Notes under the pieces: generated by a model
Seen by the model: only the letters and a program-made list of their open reading frames with translations
What the model was told of the DNA's origin: nothing
Databases searched by the model: none
In this document: in pieces, positions 42,857-51,514 of the stretch
Numbering within the stretch: the stretch's first letter is position 1
Layout: each line of letters opens with the position of its first letter
DNA from: JAJYUU01 sp963822955
GTDB taxonomy: Bacteria > Actinomycetota > Actinomycetes > Streptosporangiales > Streptosporangiaceae
Length of the DNA: 64,000 nt
Reading direction: 5' to 3'
NCBI GenBank assembly: GCA_963822955.1
Contig: CAWGJS010000001.1
Span: 1,240,001 to 1,304,000 of the forward strand
Translations under genes and position numbers: made by a program

Positions 42857-44413
42857 TCATAGCCCTTCGTTGATGAGCCGGCCAGCCGACTCGTACTTGG
42901 CGGGCTGGCGGTTCTTGAGCCAGAAGGCGAATCCGACGCCGCCAGAACCACCACCAGGTCGATGGGCCCGAGCCATTTCGCATAGCCGTAGCCAGAACCC
43001 AGGAAGCTGATGTTGTCGAACAGCAGGAACACTACGAATCCCTGAGAGATGAAGGCCAGCGCCGGGGCGATCATGGTCTTCCACCAGTGCACTTCAGCCT
43101 CGTGGTGGCGGCGGAAGTACAGCACGATGCTGATCGAGACCAGCGCCTGGACCGCCAGGATGACGATCACGCCCATCACCGCCATCAGTCCGTACAGCTG
43201 CAGGTAGGCCTGGCTGGCCGGGTCGTGCGAGCCGGTGAACAGCGCGAACCCGATCACGATCAGCGCGGCGACGACCGACTGACTGATCGACGCGATGTGC
43301 GGGCTGTGCCACCGCGGGTGCGTCTTGCCGAGCTGGCGCGGCAACAGGCCCTCGCGGCCGAGAGAATAAGCGTACCGCGCTGTGGTGTTGTGGAAGGCCA
43401 TCCCGCACGCGAAGGAGCCCGTAATGATCAGGAAGCTGAGCAGCGACCCTACCCAGTGCCCGGCGATCGCGTTCGCGGGGCCGATGTAGTACAGCGCGGG
43501 ATTTCCGATAGCCACTTTGGCGGCCGCGTGCACGCTGGAGTACCCGGCGAACGGTGCCCAGCTCGTCAGGATGTAGAAGATGCCGAGCCCGATCACCGAG
43601 ATGTACAGCGCACGCGGCACATTCCGCTTCGGGTCCCTCGACTCCTCGCCGTAGTTAGGTGCCATCTCGAAGCCGACCCACGACCAGAACGCGAAGAACA
43701 GGCCGACGCCGATTGCGCCGCCAACTATGCCCGGTGATGCCGGGAGCGCCTTGAACGCATTGACAGGGTTGATGGCCGCCCACGGGATGTGGCCGTGGGC
43801 GAACATGGCCACGTCGAATATCAGCAGCACGATGATCTCGCTGATCAGGCCGACGCCGAGCACGATAGCTGGAGAGCCTGACGTCGAAGTAGGCGAGGAT
43901 CGAGATGATCACGACCATGGCCAGGGCCAGCCAGGGCCAGCTGATATTTATGCCGTACACGGCGAGCTTCAGGTTGAGGAAGTAGGCGAACCCGCCGCAC
44001 AGCGATGCCTCGAACACCGAGTAGGCCAGCACCGCGCCGTACCCCGTCCCGATGCCGACCTCACGGCCCAGGCCATGGCTGATGTAGGAGTAGAAGCCGC
44101 CGGCCGTGGTCTTCTTCCTGGCCATGGCCACGTAGCCAACGGAGAACACCACCAGCACAATGGCCGCGAAGAGGAACGCCGCAGGGGCGCCGACGCCGTT
44201 GCCGTAACCGACCATGATCGGCGTGTTGAACAGCATGGCCGAGATCGGCGCCGAGCCGGTCACGGTCAGGAACAGAACGCCGAGCAAACCTACGGCGTGC
44301 TTGCGGAGCTTAGGTACATCCTCGCGCTGGGAAACATCCAGGCTCTCCACCAGACCGGTGGACACCGCGGCGCCGTCGCCGGCAGTTCCTGATTGTTCTC
44401 GGGTATCCGACAT
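42857..44413 (-). CDS. APC family permease of the BMC locus, two frameshifts
   Basis: Start ATG 44413 (AGGAGG upstream), end TGA at 42857; about 518 residues if repaired. First frame: HAVGLLGVLFLTVTGSAPIS ... ISILAYFDVRLSS. It shifts near 43868 (agctatcgtg; one extra base) into GVGLISEIIVLLIFDVAMFA ... RYAYSLGREGLLPRQLGKTH ... LGPIDLVVVL. It shifts back near 42945 into GGVGFAFWLKNRQPAKYESA ending INEGL. The second shift restores the first frame, so the whole chain has the size and helix pattern of an intact APC transporter (about 12 helices). Amine-type permeases of this kind accompany RMM microcompartments. Confidence 0.75.
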
Positions 44414-44898
44414 CCAGTCAGCCTCCTGTCAGGACCGGGTCATCAGCCTCGCTCTGGTGCGCGGGCACGCCGGGTGTGGGGTTCTGCTGATTGCAGGCCG
44501 CAGGCCGGGCCGGAACCTATGGCGAGGATGGCGGAGCCAGACGGCCGGATGAACCGGGTCGTCGCCAGCCGCAGCCCTGGCCAATGCCGATACGACGGCC
44601 ACTTGCCCTCCCTGGCATGCCATCGCGCTGACATGCGCCCTTAAGGTGCACACCAAGGCCTTCGCACCGGGAATGGCCGCGGCGCCAAAAGCCGTGCTGT
44701 GCCGCCCGCAGGACCCTGACCGTAACATACCGAATCTGGCTCGACAAGAGTTTTGGTTAGCTCAGCGTCCCGAGAAACAGGGCTTGACTAAATGGGTCAG
44801 ACCGATCAATTATTTGGTTTGGTATGGGCGGCTAACTACGCCGGCAACGGCAGGTCGCGCCAGCTACCCGGCTGACACCATGCGATTAAGGCGGGGCG
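44414..44898. other. intergenic control region before the BMC operon
   Basis: About 485 bp. No supported gene. The last 150 bp is AT-richer and holds the promoter candidate at 44784-44813; the rest shows nothing I can assign. Confidence 0.5.
44784..44813 (+). promoter_or_regulatory. candidate BMC operon promoter with inverted repeat
   Basis: -35 TTGACT (44784-44789), 18-bp spacer, -10 AATTAT (44808-44813), about 85 bp before the class III enzyme start. Right after the -35 lies TGAC-N7-GTCA (44785-44799), a small inverted repeat positioned where a repressor such as the GntR/UTRA protein could act. Confidence 0.45.
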
Positions 44899-46188
44899 AT
44901 GCACGACTACGACGTCTTCACCGTCGAGTCCAAGGCTGAGGTCCTCGATAAGTCGCGAGAGTTCTGGAATCCTGGCAAGACCGATTTCTGGTCCGAGACC
45001 GGGATCGATCTGGTCATCGATCGCCGGGAGAGCTACTTCATCTGGGACATGTCGGGCATCCGGCTGATCGACGTCCACCTCAATGGCGGAACTTACAACC
45101 TCGGGCACCGCAATCCTGAGCTCGTCGAGGCCATTACGACGGGCATGCGGTCGTTCGACATCGGTAACCACCATTTCCCCTCCAGCGCGAGGGCGGCCCT
45201 TGCCGAGGCGCTCATCCGGACGGCGCCACCCGGCCTGGCCAAGGTTGTGTATGGCAGCGGCGGCAGCGAGGCGATCGATATCGCGATCAAGACCGCGCGG
45301 CACGCGACCAAGCGCCGCAAGATCGTCTCGATCATCAAGGCCTACCACGGGCACACTGGCCTGGCCGTGGCAACCGGTGACGACAGGTTCTCCAAGCTGT
45401 TTCTCGCAGACCGGCCGCACGAGTTCGTGCACGTTCCCTTCAATGACCTGGAAGCTATGGCCTCGGCACTCGATGGCGGTGACGTGGCTGCCGTGATCAT
45501 GGAGACCATTCCGGCCACCTACGGCTTCCCGCTGCCCGCTCCTGGTTACCTGGAAGCAATCAAGCAGCTATGCGAGCGGCACGGCACGCTCTACATCGCC
45601 GACGAGGTGCAGACCGGGCTGATGCGCACCGGCGAGATGTGGGCCATCACCAAGCACGGGATCACGCCGGACATCCTGGTCACCGCCAAGGGCCTCTCCG
45701 GCGGCATGTACCCGATTGCCGCCGTTCTGGTCAGCGAGGAGTGCGCGGGCTGGCTCACCGAGGATGGGTTCGCTCATATCTCCAGCTTCGGCGGCGCTGA
45801 GCTCGGGTGCGTGGCCGCACTCAAGACGCTGGAGATCTGCAGTCGCCCGCAGACCAGGCTGATGGTGCACTACATCGCCGACATGATCGGGCGGGGGCTG
45901 CGAGAAATCCAGGCTGCCTACCCGGACTGGTTCGTGGGCATCCGGCAGAACGGCGTGGTCATGGGCCTGGAGTTCGCTCATCCGGAGGGAGCCAAGTTCG
46001 TGATGCGCCAGCTGTACCGGACAGGGGTCTGGGCGATCTTCTCGACCCTCGATCCGTCGGTCCTGCAGTTCAAGCCAGGTCTGCTCATGACACCGGAGCT
46101 ATGCCAGGAACTGCTCGAGCGAACCGAGGCCGGGATCGGCAGAGCGGCTGCGGAGGCCAAGCGGGCCCGGCTGAGGAGCCACGCATGA
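44899..46188 (+). CDS. class III PLP enzyme (aminotransferase or amino-alcohol-phosphate phospholyase)
   Basis: 429 residues. PLP features: VVYGSGGSEAIDIAIKTAR (phosphate loop), AYHGHTG, LYIADEVQTGLMRTG (Asp about 235) and VTAKGLSGGMYPIA (Schiff-base Lys about 264). Enzymes of this family in RMM compartments are thought to process aminopropanol. The related ethanolamine-phosphate phospholyase releases an aldehyde from the phosphorylated amino alcohol, which would fit the APH-type kinase in this operon. Simple transamination is the alternative. First gene of the operon, overlapping the aldehyde dehydrogenase by ATGA. Confidence 0.85.
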   Translation: MHDYDVFTVESKAEVLDKSREFWNPGKTDFWSETGIDLVIDRRESYFIWDMSGIRLIDVHLNGGTYNLGHRNPELVEAITTGMRSFDIGNHHFPSSARAALAEALIRTAPPGLAKVVYGSGGSEAIDIAIKTARHATKRRKIVSIIKAYHGHTGLAVATGDDRFSKLFLADRPHEFVHVPFNDLEAMASALDGGDVAAVIMETIPATYGFPLPAPGYLEAIKQLCERHGTLYIADEVQTGLMRTGEMWAITKHGITPDILVTAKGLSGGMYPIAAVLVSEECAGWLTEDGFAHISSFGGAELGCVAALKTLEICSRPQTRLMVHYIADMIGRGLREIQAAYPDWFVGIRQNGVVMGLEFAHPEGAKFVMRQLYRTGVWAIFSTLDPSVLQFKPGLLMTPELCQELLERTEAGIGRAAAEAKRARLRSHA

Positions 46189-47915
46189 CTACCACCCGAT
46201 CACGACCTGGGGCGTCCGAGCGGACGGCCGCCAGCCCAAAGCCCGGCCGACCCCGGGCAGCGGGACGCGGGGCCGGCGTTGCCGGTGCACCCGGCCGCGA
46301 CGACCCCGCCGCTCCCCTAGCAACGCCCGGTGCGCCGCCGTCCGCCTCGGCTGCGATCTACCAGGCGCGGCAGATGCTGCAGCTGGCGCACTGGGCAGCG
46401 GGCAGGTTCGCGACCTACGACCGGACCTCGGTGCTGGCTATCGCCGAAGCCGTCGCGCAAGTGGCTCACGCCAACGCGGCCAAGTACGCCGAATGGGCAG
46501 TCAAGGAGACCGGCTTCGGGGTCATCGAGCACAAGGTCATCAAGAACGAAGCTTGCTCGCTCGGCATCCTGCAGCGTTACCAGGATGATGACTTCGTCAG
46601 CCCGCGGGTCGACGAGGCAGCCAAGATCCTCTCGCTCCCCCGGCCCGCCGGAGTCGTCCTCGCGCTCGCGCCGTCGACCAACCCGATCAGCAGCGTCTAT
46701 TTCAAAATCATCCTCGCGCTGCTGACCAGAAACGCCGTGGTGGTGAGCCCGCATCCGATGGCCAAGGAGTGCTGCGCCGATGCCGCCAGGCTGCTCGCTG
46801 CGACCGCCGAGGAAGCTGGAGCCCCGGCCGGAGCCATCCAGGTGGTTGAGGAGCCGACCGTGCCGCTGATCGAGGCGCTGATGTCGGACCCCGCGACCGA
46901 CGTCATCGTCGCTACCGGCGGAACTGCGGTGGTGCGTGCCGCGCACCGGTCCGGTAATCCCGCACTGGGCGTCGGCCCCGGCAACGTTCCCGCGCTTGTC
47001 GACGCCACCGCGGACCTGTCGGCCGCGGCCCGGATGATTGCCGACAGCAAGGCATTCGATAACTCCGTACTCTGCACCAGCGAATCGGTGCTCATCGTCG
47101 AGGATGCAGTGGCCGCGAAGCTGGTGCGGGAGCTGAAGAGCCACCAGGCCGTGCTGCTGGATGATGCGGCACGTGACCAGCTGCGCGCCTACCTGTTCCC
47201 GGACGGCCGGATCAACGGTGAGGCGATCGGCAAGGATGCGGCCTGGATTGCCGACCGGGCCGGGCTGCGGGTCCCGCCGCGGACCCGGGTGCTGCTCGCG
47301 CCGATCGACCTGGTAGTGAGCGAGGAGTCGTTCGCGCACGAGAAGCTGTGCCCCGTCCTGGCGGTCACCCGGGTGGGGTCGGCCGACCAGGGCATTGAGG
47401 CTGCACGAGCAGTCGTCCGCCTCGGCGGCCCCGGCCATTCGGCGGCGATTCACAGCAAGGACGACGGCGTGATCATGCGCTACGCCGCGCAGGTCCCTGT
47501 GCTGCGCGTCACGGTGAACGCCGGCAACAGCCTCGGCAGTGCGGGATTCAGCACGAACCTGGCTCCGTCGATGACGCTCGGGACGGGCTATGTCGGGCGC
47601 AGCTCGGTCGGCGAGAACCTCGAGCCGCGGCACCTGGTCAACTGGACGCGCGTCGCCTACAACGCTGACCCCGATGTGCCATTCGGCAGCTTCGCCGGGG
47701 CTTCCCCCTGGGAACGGCCCGCCGGCACTGTTCCCGTCTACCCGCGGGCTTCCAACCAGCAAGAACCCAACACGGGACGGGAACGGGCAGTCCGGGCCAG
47801 GTCCCCCATGCCGGGTTCTGGGCACGAGAGCGAAGACAACGGCCTCGCAGACGCGGTTCGCGAGCAGCTGCGGGCGCTCATCATCCAAGAGCTCGAGCAC
47901 CTCATGAAGGCCTGA
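46185..47915 (+). CDS. CoA-acylating aldehyde dehydrogenase with encapsulation helix (PduP/EutE type)
   Basis: 576 residues, against about 460-490 for PduP/EutE. Residues 1-55 are Pro/Ala/Gly/Arg-rich and disordered. The catalytic part starts at about 57 and includes APSTNPISSVYFKI, VATGGTAVVRAA, GVGPGNVPALVD and DNSVLCTSES (catalytic Cys about 297). After a linker (about 525-553) the chain ends in an amphipathic helix LADAVREQLRALIIQELEHL, the character of a microcompartment-targeting peptide. It would convert propionaldehyde or acetaldehyde plus CoA and NAD to acyl-CoA inside the shell. Confidence 0.92.
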   Translation: MTTTRSRPGASERTAASPKPGRPRAAGRGAGVAGAPGRDDPAAPLATPGAPPSASAAIYQARQMLQLAHWAAGRFATYDRTSVLAIAEAVAQVAHANAAKYAEWAVKETGFGVIEHKVIKNEACSLGILQRYQDDDFVSPRVDEAAKILSLPRPAGVVLALAPSTNPISSVYFKIILALLTRNAVVVSPHPMAKECCADAARLLAATAEEAGAPAGAIQVVEEPTVPLIEALMSDPATDVIVATGGTAVVRAAHRSGNPALGVGPGNVPALVDATADLSAAARMIADSKAFDNSVLCTSESVLIVEDAVAAKLVRELKSHQAVLLDDAARDQLRAYLFPDGRINGEAIGKDAAWIADRAGLRVPPRTRVLLAPIDLVVSEESFAHEKLCPVLAVTRVGSADQGIEAARAVVRLGGPGHSAAIHSKDDGVIMRYAAQVPVLRVTVNAGNSLGSAGFSTNLAPSMTLGTGYVGRSSVGENLEPRHLVNWTRVAYNADPDVPFGSFAGASPWERPAGTVPVYPRASNQQEPNTGRERAVRARSPMPGSGHESEDNGLADAVREQLRALIIQELEHLMKA

Positions 47916-47918
47916 GCC

Positions 47919-48521
47919 GTGGCCGAGCTGCGATCCTTCATCTTCCTCGACCAGTTGCAGCCGCAGACCATGTGCTATCTGGGCACGTGGGTGCGAGGCC
48001 GGCTGCCCCGCGCGGGGGTAGCCGCGCAGGTCATCGAGATAGCTCCGGGCCTGGACATCGAGCCGCTGACCGACGTCGCTGTCAAGGAAGCTGACGTGCA
48101 GGCCGGGATCCTGGTCGTGGAACGTCAGTACGGCTACCTCGAGCTGCACGGCAGCACAGATGCCGTCCGCGCAGCGGCCAGCGCGGTGCTGGCCGCGCTG
48201 GGTGTCAGCGCCACCTCTGCCACGAAGCCGCAGGTACTCGCATCGCGGATCATCACCAGAGTCGACACGCAGCACGCGTTCCTGGTGAACAGGAACAAGC
48301 TCGGCTCGATGGTGCTGCCCGGCGAGTCGCTGTTCGTGTTCGAGCTGCAGCCGGCCTCGTACGCGATCCTGGCCGCCAACGAGGCTGAGAAGGCTGCGCG
48401 CATAAAGATCGTCGACTATCGCATGATCGGGGCGACCGGTCGCGTGTACCTGGCCGGCCGCGAGGATGACGTGCGCCAGGCCGGGGATGCGGTCACCAGC
48501 CTGCTGGGCGAGCCGCTATGA
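47919..48521 (+). CDS. BMC-T shell protein (tandem BMC domain) 1
   Basis: 200 residues, GTG start 3 bp after the dehydrogenase stop. Two BMC-like halves: PGLDIEPLTDVAVKEADVQAG...YLELHG and then ASRIITRVDTQHAFLVNRNK, GSMVLPGESLFVFELQPASY, GATGRVYLAGREDDV. Tandem BMC proteins form pseudohexameric trimers with a larger, sometimes gated pore. It closely resembles the second BMC-T gene at 49824, especially around GSMxxPGESL. Confidence 0.88.
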   Translation: MAELRSFIFLDQLQPQTMCYLGTWVRGRLPRAGVAAQVIEIAPGLDIEPLTDVAVKEADVQAGILVVERQYGYLELHGSTDAVRAAASAVLAALGVSATSATKPQVLASRIITRVDTQHAFLVNRNKLGSMVLPGESLFVFELQPASYAILAANEAEKAARIKIVDYRMIGATGRVYLAGREDDVRQAGDAVTSLLGEPL

Positions 48522-49174
48522 CCGGCAACGGGATGAGTGACCTGCCGGATGCCGCGGAACTGCGCCTGCTGATCCGCGAGGTCCTGCGCGATGCGCTCGC
48601 CGGCGGTTACCTGACGGCGCCGCCGTCCCCGCGCCCCGCCAGGCCGCTGTCCGGAGCGGGGAACGGCTCCGCACGCCAGCCGCGTGTGCTGCCTGCTGCG
48701 CCGCCGTCAGAGATTCCGGCCGGAACGATACGGCAGGCCGGCGTGCCAGCCGACGGGCCGAGCGTTCCCGGTCCCGCGACGGCAGGCGCTGCCGGGCCGG
48801 CGTCCGCAGCAGGTCGCAGTGCGGCCAGGTCCGCGAGCAGCGCCGAGGCGAGGCACGTCCGGCTCGCCACCGATGAGGACCTGCACAATTTCGTGCTCAC
48901 GGTTGTGCGACTAGCCGACAATCCGGCTAGGCGGCATGATCTGCTGACCGGCCGTCTCCGGTTCACGCTGTCCGGCTCAGCCGGCGGCCCGGCACCCGAC
49001 GGCCAGCCCCGGCAGGGTGCGTTCCGGATCGAAACGGGTGCTGTTACCGAGCGTGCCGTACAGGCGGCCGCCAAGGCGGGCGAGCGGCTCGTACTCGGCC
49101 GCCGGGCGGTGCTGACCCCGCTGGCGCGCGACCGCGCGCTGTCCCTGGGCGTCCCGATCGAAAGGGAGCGGTGA
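48518..49174 (+). CDS. BMC-associated protein with N-terminal targeting-type helix
   Basis: 218 residues; ATG overlaps the BMC-T stop. Residues about 10-32 (AAELRLLIREVLRDALAGGY) form an amphipathic helix like encapsulation peptides. A Pro/Ala/Ser-rich linker to about 105 follows, then a folded part with DEDLHNFVLTVVRLADNPAR and a C-terminal motif RLVLGRRAVLTPLARDRALS. The last motif occurs in uncharacterised proteins of other BMC loci. The architecture (helix, linker, domain) suggests a lumen protein or scaffold. Catalytic function unknown. Confidence 0.7.
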   Translation: MTGNGMSDLPDAAELRLLIREVLRDALAGGYLTAPPSPRPARPLSGAGNGSARQPRVLPAAPPSEIPAGTIRQAGVPADGPSVPGPATAGAAGPASAAGRSAARSASSAEARHVRLATDEDLHNFVLTVVRLADNPARRHDLLTGRLRFTLSGSAGGPAPDGQPRQGAFRIETGAVTERAVQAAAKAGERLVLGRRAVLTPLARDRALSLGVPIERER

Positions 49175-49470
49175 TGCTGCAAGGAGTTGTCGTAGGGAAT
49201 GTCTGGTCAACCAAGCGCATCGACGGCCTGCCGAGTGGTGCGTTCCTTGAGGTTGAAGTAGCCGGGTCGGGCGAGCACATCGTCGCCTTTGACGTCCTCG
49301 GCAGCGGCCAGGGCGAGCGAGTGCTCGTCGTCCAGGGCTCCGTCGCGGCTAGCTGGCTGCCGGACCGGCCGCCGATCGATGCGCTGATCATCGGCTCGAT
49401 CGACGATCCGGCGCCACAGCGGCGGGAGCAGCCCCGGACCGGGAAGAGCAAGTCAGCCACGAGCAAGTGA
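49174..49470 (+). CDS. BMC-P shell pentamer protein (EutN/CcmL family)
   Basis: 98 residues (ATG 49174, or GTG 49171 just before). Reads LQGVVVGNVWSTKRIDGLPS, IVAFDVLGSGQGERVLVVQG and ALIIGSIDDP: the beta-barrel of EutN/CcmL vertex proteins. The C-terminal 18 residues are a Lys/Ser-rich tail. Five copies close the vertices of the polyhedral shell. Confidence 0.92.
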   Translation: MLQGVVVGNVWSTKRIDGLPSGAFLEVEVAGSGEHIVAFDVLGSGQGERVLVVQGSVAASWLPDRPPIDALIIGSIDDPAPQRREQPRTGKSKSATSK

Positions 49471-49504
49471 ACTAGGCACAACACCCGCCGGAGAGGAAAG
49501 AACG

Positions 49505-49783
49505 ATGGCACAGAACGCGCTGGGCATGATCGAGACAAAGGGGTACGTCGCGGCGCTCGCGGCTGCGGACGCAATGGTCAAGGCCGCCAACGTCGTGATC
49601 GTCGGCCGCCAGGAGGTCGGCGACGGGCTCGTGGCCGTCATCATCAACGGTGACGTCGGCGCTGTGAAGGCAGCAACCGAGGCCGGCGCCGAGACCGCGT
49701 CGACCGTCGGCGAGCTTGTCTCCGTTCACGTGATCCCGCGTCCGCACGGCGAACTCGGCAAGCACTTCGTGGTGTCCGAATGA
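49505..49783 (+). CDS. BMC-H shell hexamer protein
   Basis: 92 residues, GAGAGGAAAGA upstream. Canonical single BMC domain: ALGMIETKGYVAALAAADAM, VGDGLVAVIINGDVGAVKAA and SVHVIPRPHGELGKHF. The only BMC-H in the locus, so it must form most facets, unlike PDU loci with several BMC-H paralogues. Confidence 0.94.
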   Translation: MAQNALGMIETKGYVAALAAADAMVKAANVVIVGRQEVGDGLVAVIINGDVGAVKAATEAGAETASTVGELVSVHVIPRPHGELGKHFVVSE

Positions 49784-49823
49784 CGCCAGGCGGCGGCAAG
49801 CAGGCGGTGGCACTCGCCGCGCA

Positions 49824-50471
49824 GTGACGGCCATGCTGACCAGCGTCGAGCTGCGCGTGTACCTGCCGATCGCCAGCCTGCAGCGGCAGTTCGCGGCGTT
49901 CCTCGGCACGCCGACGAGGGCTCGTGGTTACCCGCCTGCCGAGGGCGACACCGCGCTCATCGTCGAGGTAGCACCGGGCCTGGCGATCGAGCGCGTCACT
50001 GACCTCGCGCTGCGCGCGGAGCCCGAAGTTGAGCCCGGCATCCTGTTCGTTGAGCGGCACTTCGGGGTCCTGGAAGTTCACGCCAGCAGCGAGGCGGCGG
50101 TCGGCCGCGCTGGAGCGGCGATCCTGGCCGGGCTGGGCTGCAGCGCAGCGGACCAGAAGCGCCCGCAGCTGCTGTACAGCGACGTCATCGCCGACGTCAC
50201 CGATCAGCAGGCCGTGATCATCAACAGATCCCGGCAGGGGTCGATGATCGTGCCGGGCGAGTCGCTGCTCGTCTGTGAGATGGCACCGGCCCTGTTCGCC
50301 GCCGTCGCGGCCAACCACGCCGAGCAGGCCGCGCCGGAGAACACTCTCGTCGACGTGACGATGATCGGCGCATCGGGCCGCGTCTACATCGCCGGCACAA
50401 CCGAGGACGTCAGCCGGGCCGGAGATGAGATAGCAGCGCTGCTGGCGGGCATCGAGGGGCGGGACACGTGA
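49824..50471 (+). CDS. BMC-T shell protein (tandem BMC domain) 2
   Basis: 215 residues; GTG start (ATG 49833 possible). Two BMC halves similar to the first BMC-T: PGLAIERVTDLALRAEPEVEPG and, in the second half, NRSRQGSMIVPGESLLVCEM, GASGRVYIAGTTEDV. Having two different BMC-T proteins suggests two larger pores with different selectivity, or mixed trimers. Confidence 0.88.
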   Translation: MTAMLTSVELRVYLPIASLQRQFAAFLGTPTRARGYPPAEGDTALIVEVAPGLAIERVTDLALRAEPEVEPGILFVERHFGVLEVHASSEAAVGRAGAAILAGLGCSAADQKRPQLLYSDVIADVTDQQAVIINRSRQGSMIVPGESLLVCEMAPALFAAVAANHAEQAAPENTLVDVTMIGASGRVYIAGTTEDVSRAGDEIAALLAGIEGRDT

Positions 50472-51478
50472 CCTCGGAAACGCAGTCGCCGGCGGATGTG
50501 CTCCGGGATTACGACCCGTTCGCCCAGGCCGCGCTGCCGCCATTTGGCTTCTCGCCGCAGGCCAGGCTGTCGCTTCTCAGCCTCTCGGAAAACGCAACCT
50601 ACCGGGTCGACGATGCCGGCGACGGCCGCGTTGCGGTGCTGCGGGTGCATCGCACCGGGTACCACGAGCCGGGTGCCATTGCCTCCGAGCTCGCCTGGCT
50701 GCAGGCGGTGCGCCGAGACGAAGGCCTGCGAACCCCCGCTGTCTACCCGGCTACCGACGGCCGCGAGGTGGTCGATGTCCGGGTCGGCACGCTCACCCGG
50801 CAGGCAGTGCTGTTTGAGCTGCTCCCTGGCGCGGAGCCAGACCCCGGCCAGTCCAGTCAGCTGGCTGCGCAGTTCAGCATGCTCGGCGAGATCTGCGCGC
50901 GCATGCACAGGCATTCGCGCCGCTGGACCAGGCCAGCGTCGTTCGTGCGATTCTCCTGGGACTTCGGCAGCTGCGTCGGACCGTCCGGGCGCTGGGGGAA
51001 GTGGCAGGACGGCATCGGCGTCGGCCGGGAAGAGCGCGCCGTGCTGGGCCGGGCCGCCGCCCTGATGCAGCGGAGGCTGCGCAGCTTCGGCATCGGGCCC
51101 GACCGGTTCGGGCTCATCCACGCGGACATGCGGCTAGCCAACCTTCTCGTGCACGGCACCGACATCCAGGTCATCGATTTCGACGACTGCGGCTTCGGGT
51201 GGTTCATGTTCGACATCGGGGCGTCACTCAGCTTCATCGAACATGATCCGCGGGTGCCCGAGCTCTGCGACGCGTGGGCAGCTGGCTACCGGCGGATTGC
51301 CCCGCTGCCGGACGCCGACGCCGCCGAGATCCCCACCTTCGTCTTGCTGCGCCGGCTGCAGCTCGTGGCCTGGGTTGGCTCGCACAAGTTCGCCGATGCG
51401 GCCCGCGAGCTCGGGGCGGAGTTCACCATCGGCGCCTGCGAGCTGGCCGAGCGTTATCTGGCCGAGGCTCGCGGCTGA
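50468..51478 (+). CDS. APH-family small-molecule kinase
   Basis: 336 residues; start overlaps the BMC-T stop. Phosphotransferase fold: SLSENATYRVDDAG (nucleotide loop), FGLIHADMRLANLLV (catalytic Asp) and DIQVIDFDDCGFGWFMFDIG (metal Asp). In RMM-type loci an equivalent kinase is proposed to phosphorylate 1-amino-2-propanol (or a similar amino alcohol) before elimination by the class III enzyme. An antibiotic-resistance role is unlikely in this context. Confidence 0.82.
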   Translation: MTSETQSPADVLRDYDPFAQAALPPFGFSPQARLSLLSLSENATYRVDDAGDGRVAVLRVHRTGYHEPGAIASELAWLQAVRRDEGLRTPAVYPATDGREVVDVRVGTLTRQAVLFELLPGAEPDPGQSSQLAAQFSMLGEICARMHRHSRRWTRPASFVRFSWDFGSCVGPSGRWGKWQDGIGVGREERAVLGRAAALMQRRLRSFGIGPDRFGLIHADMRLANLLVHGTDIQVIDFDDCGFGWFMFDIGASLSFIEHDPRVPELCDAWAAGYRRIAPLPDADAAEIPTFVLLRRLQLVAWVGSHKFADAARELGAEFTIGACELAERYLAEARG

Positions 51479-51514
51479 CTGGCGTTCGCTCAACTTCGGG
51501 AGGAAGAAGCAGAG

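Noticed and set aside
8530..44820. 14-mer tcaattatttggtt found at about 8530 and 44806
   Set aside because: Several chance repeats of this length are expected in 64 kb; positions relative to promoters differ.
46317..48275. Long open frame (652 codons) on the minus strand opposite the aldehyde dehydrogenase
   Set aside because: High-GC antisense shadow; composition is Arg/Gly/Asp/His-rich without family motifs, while the plus strand encodes clear BMC proteins.
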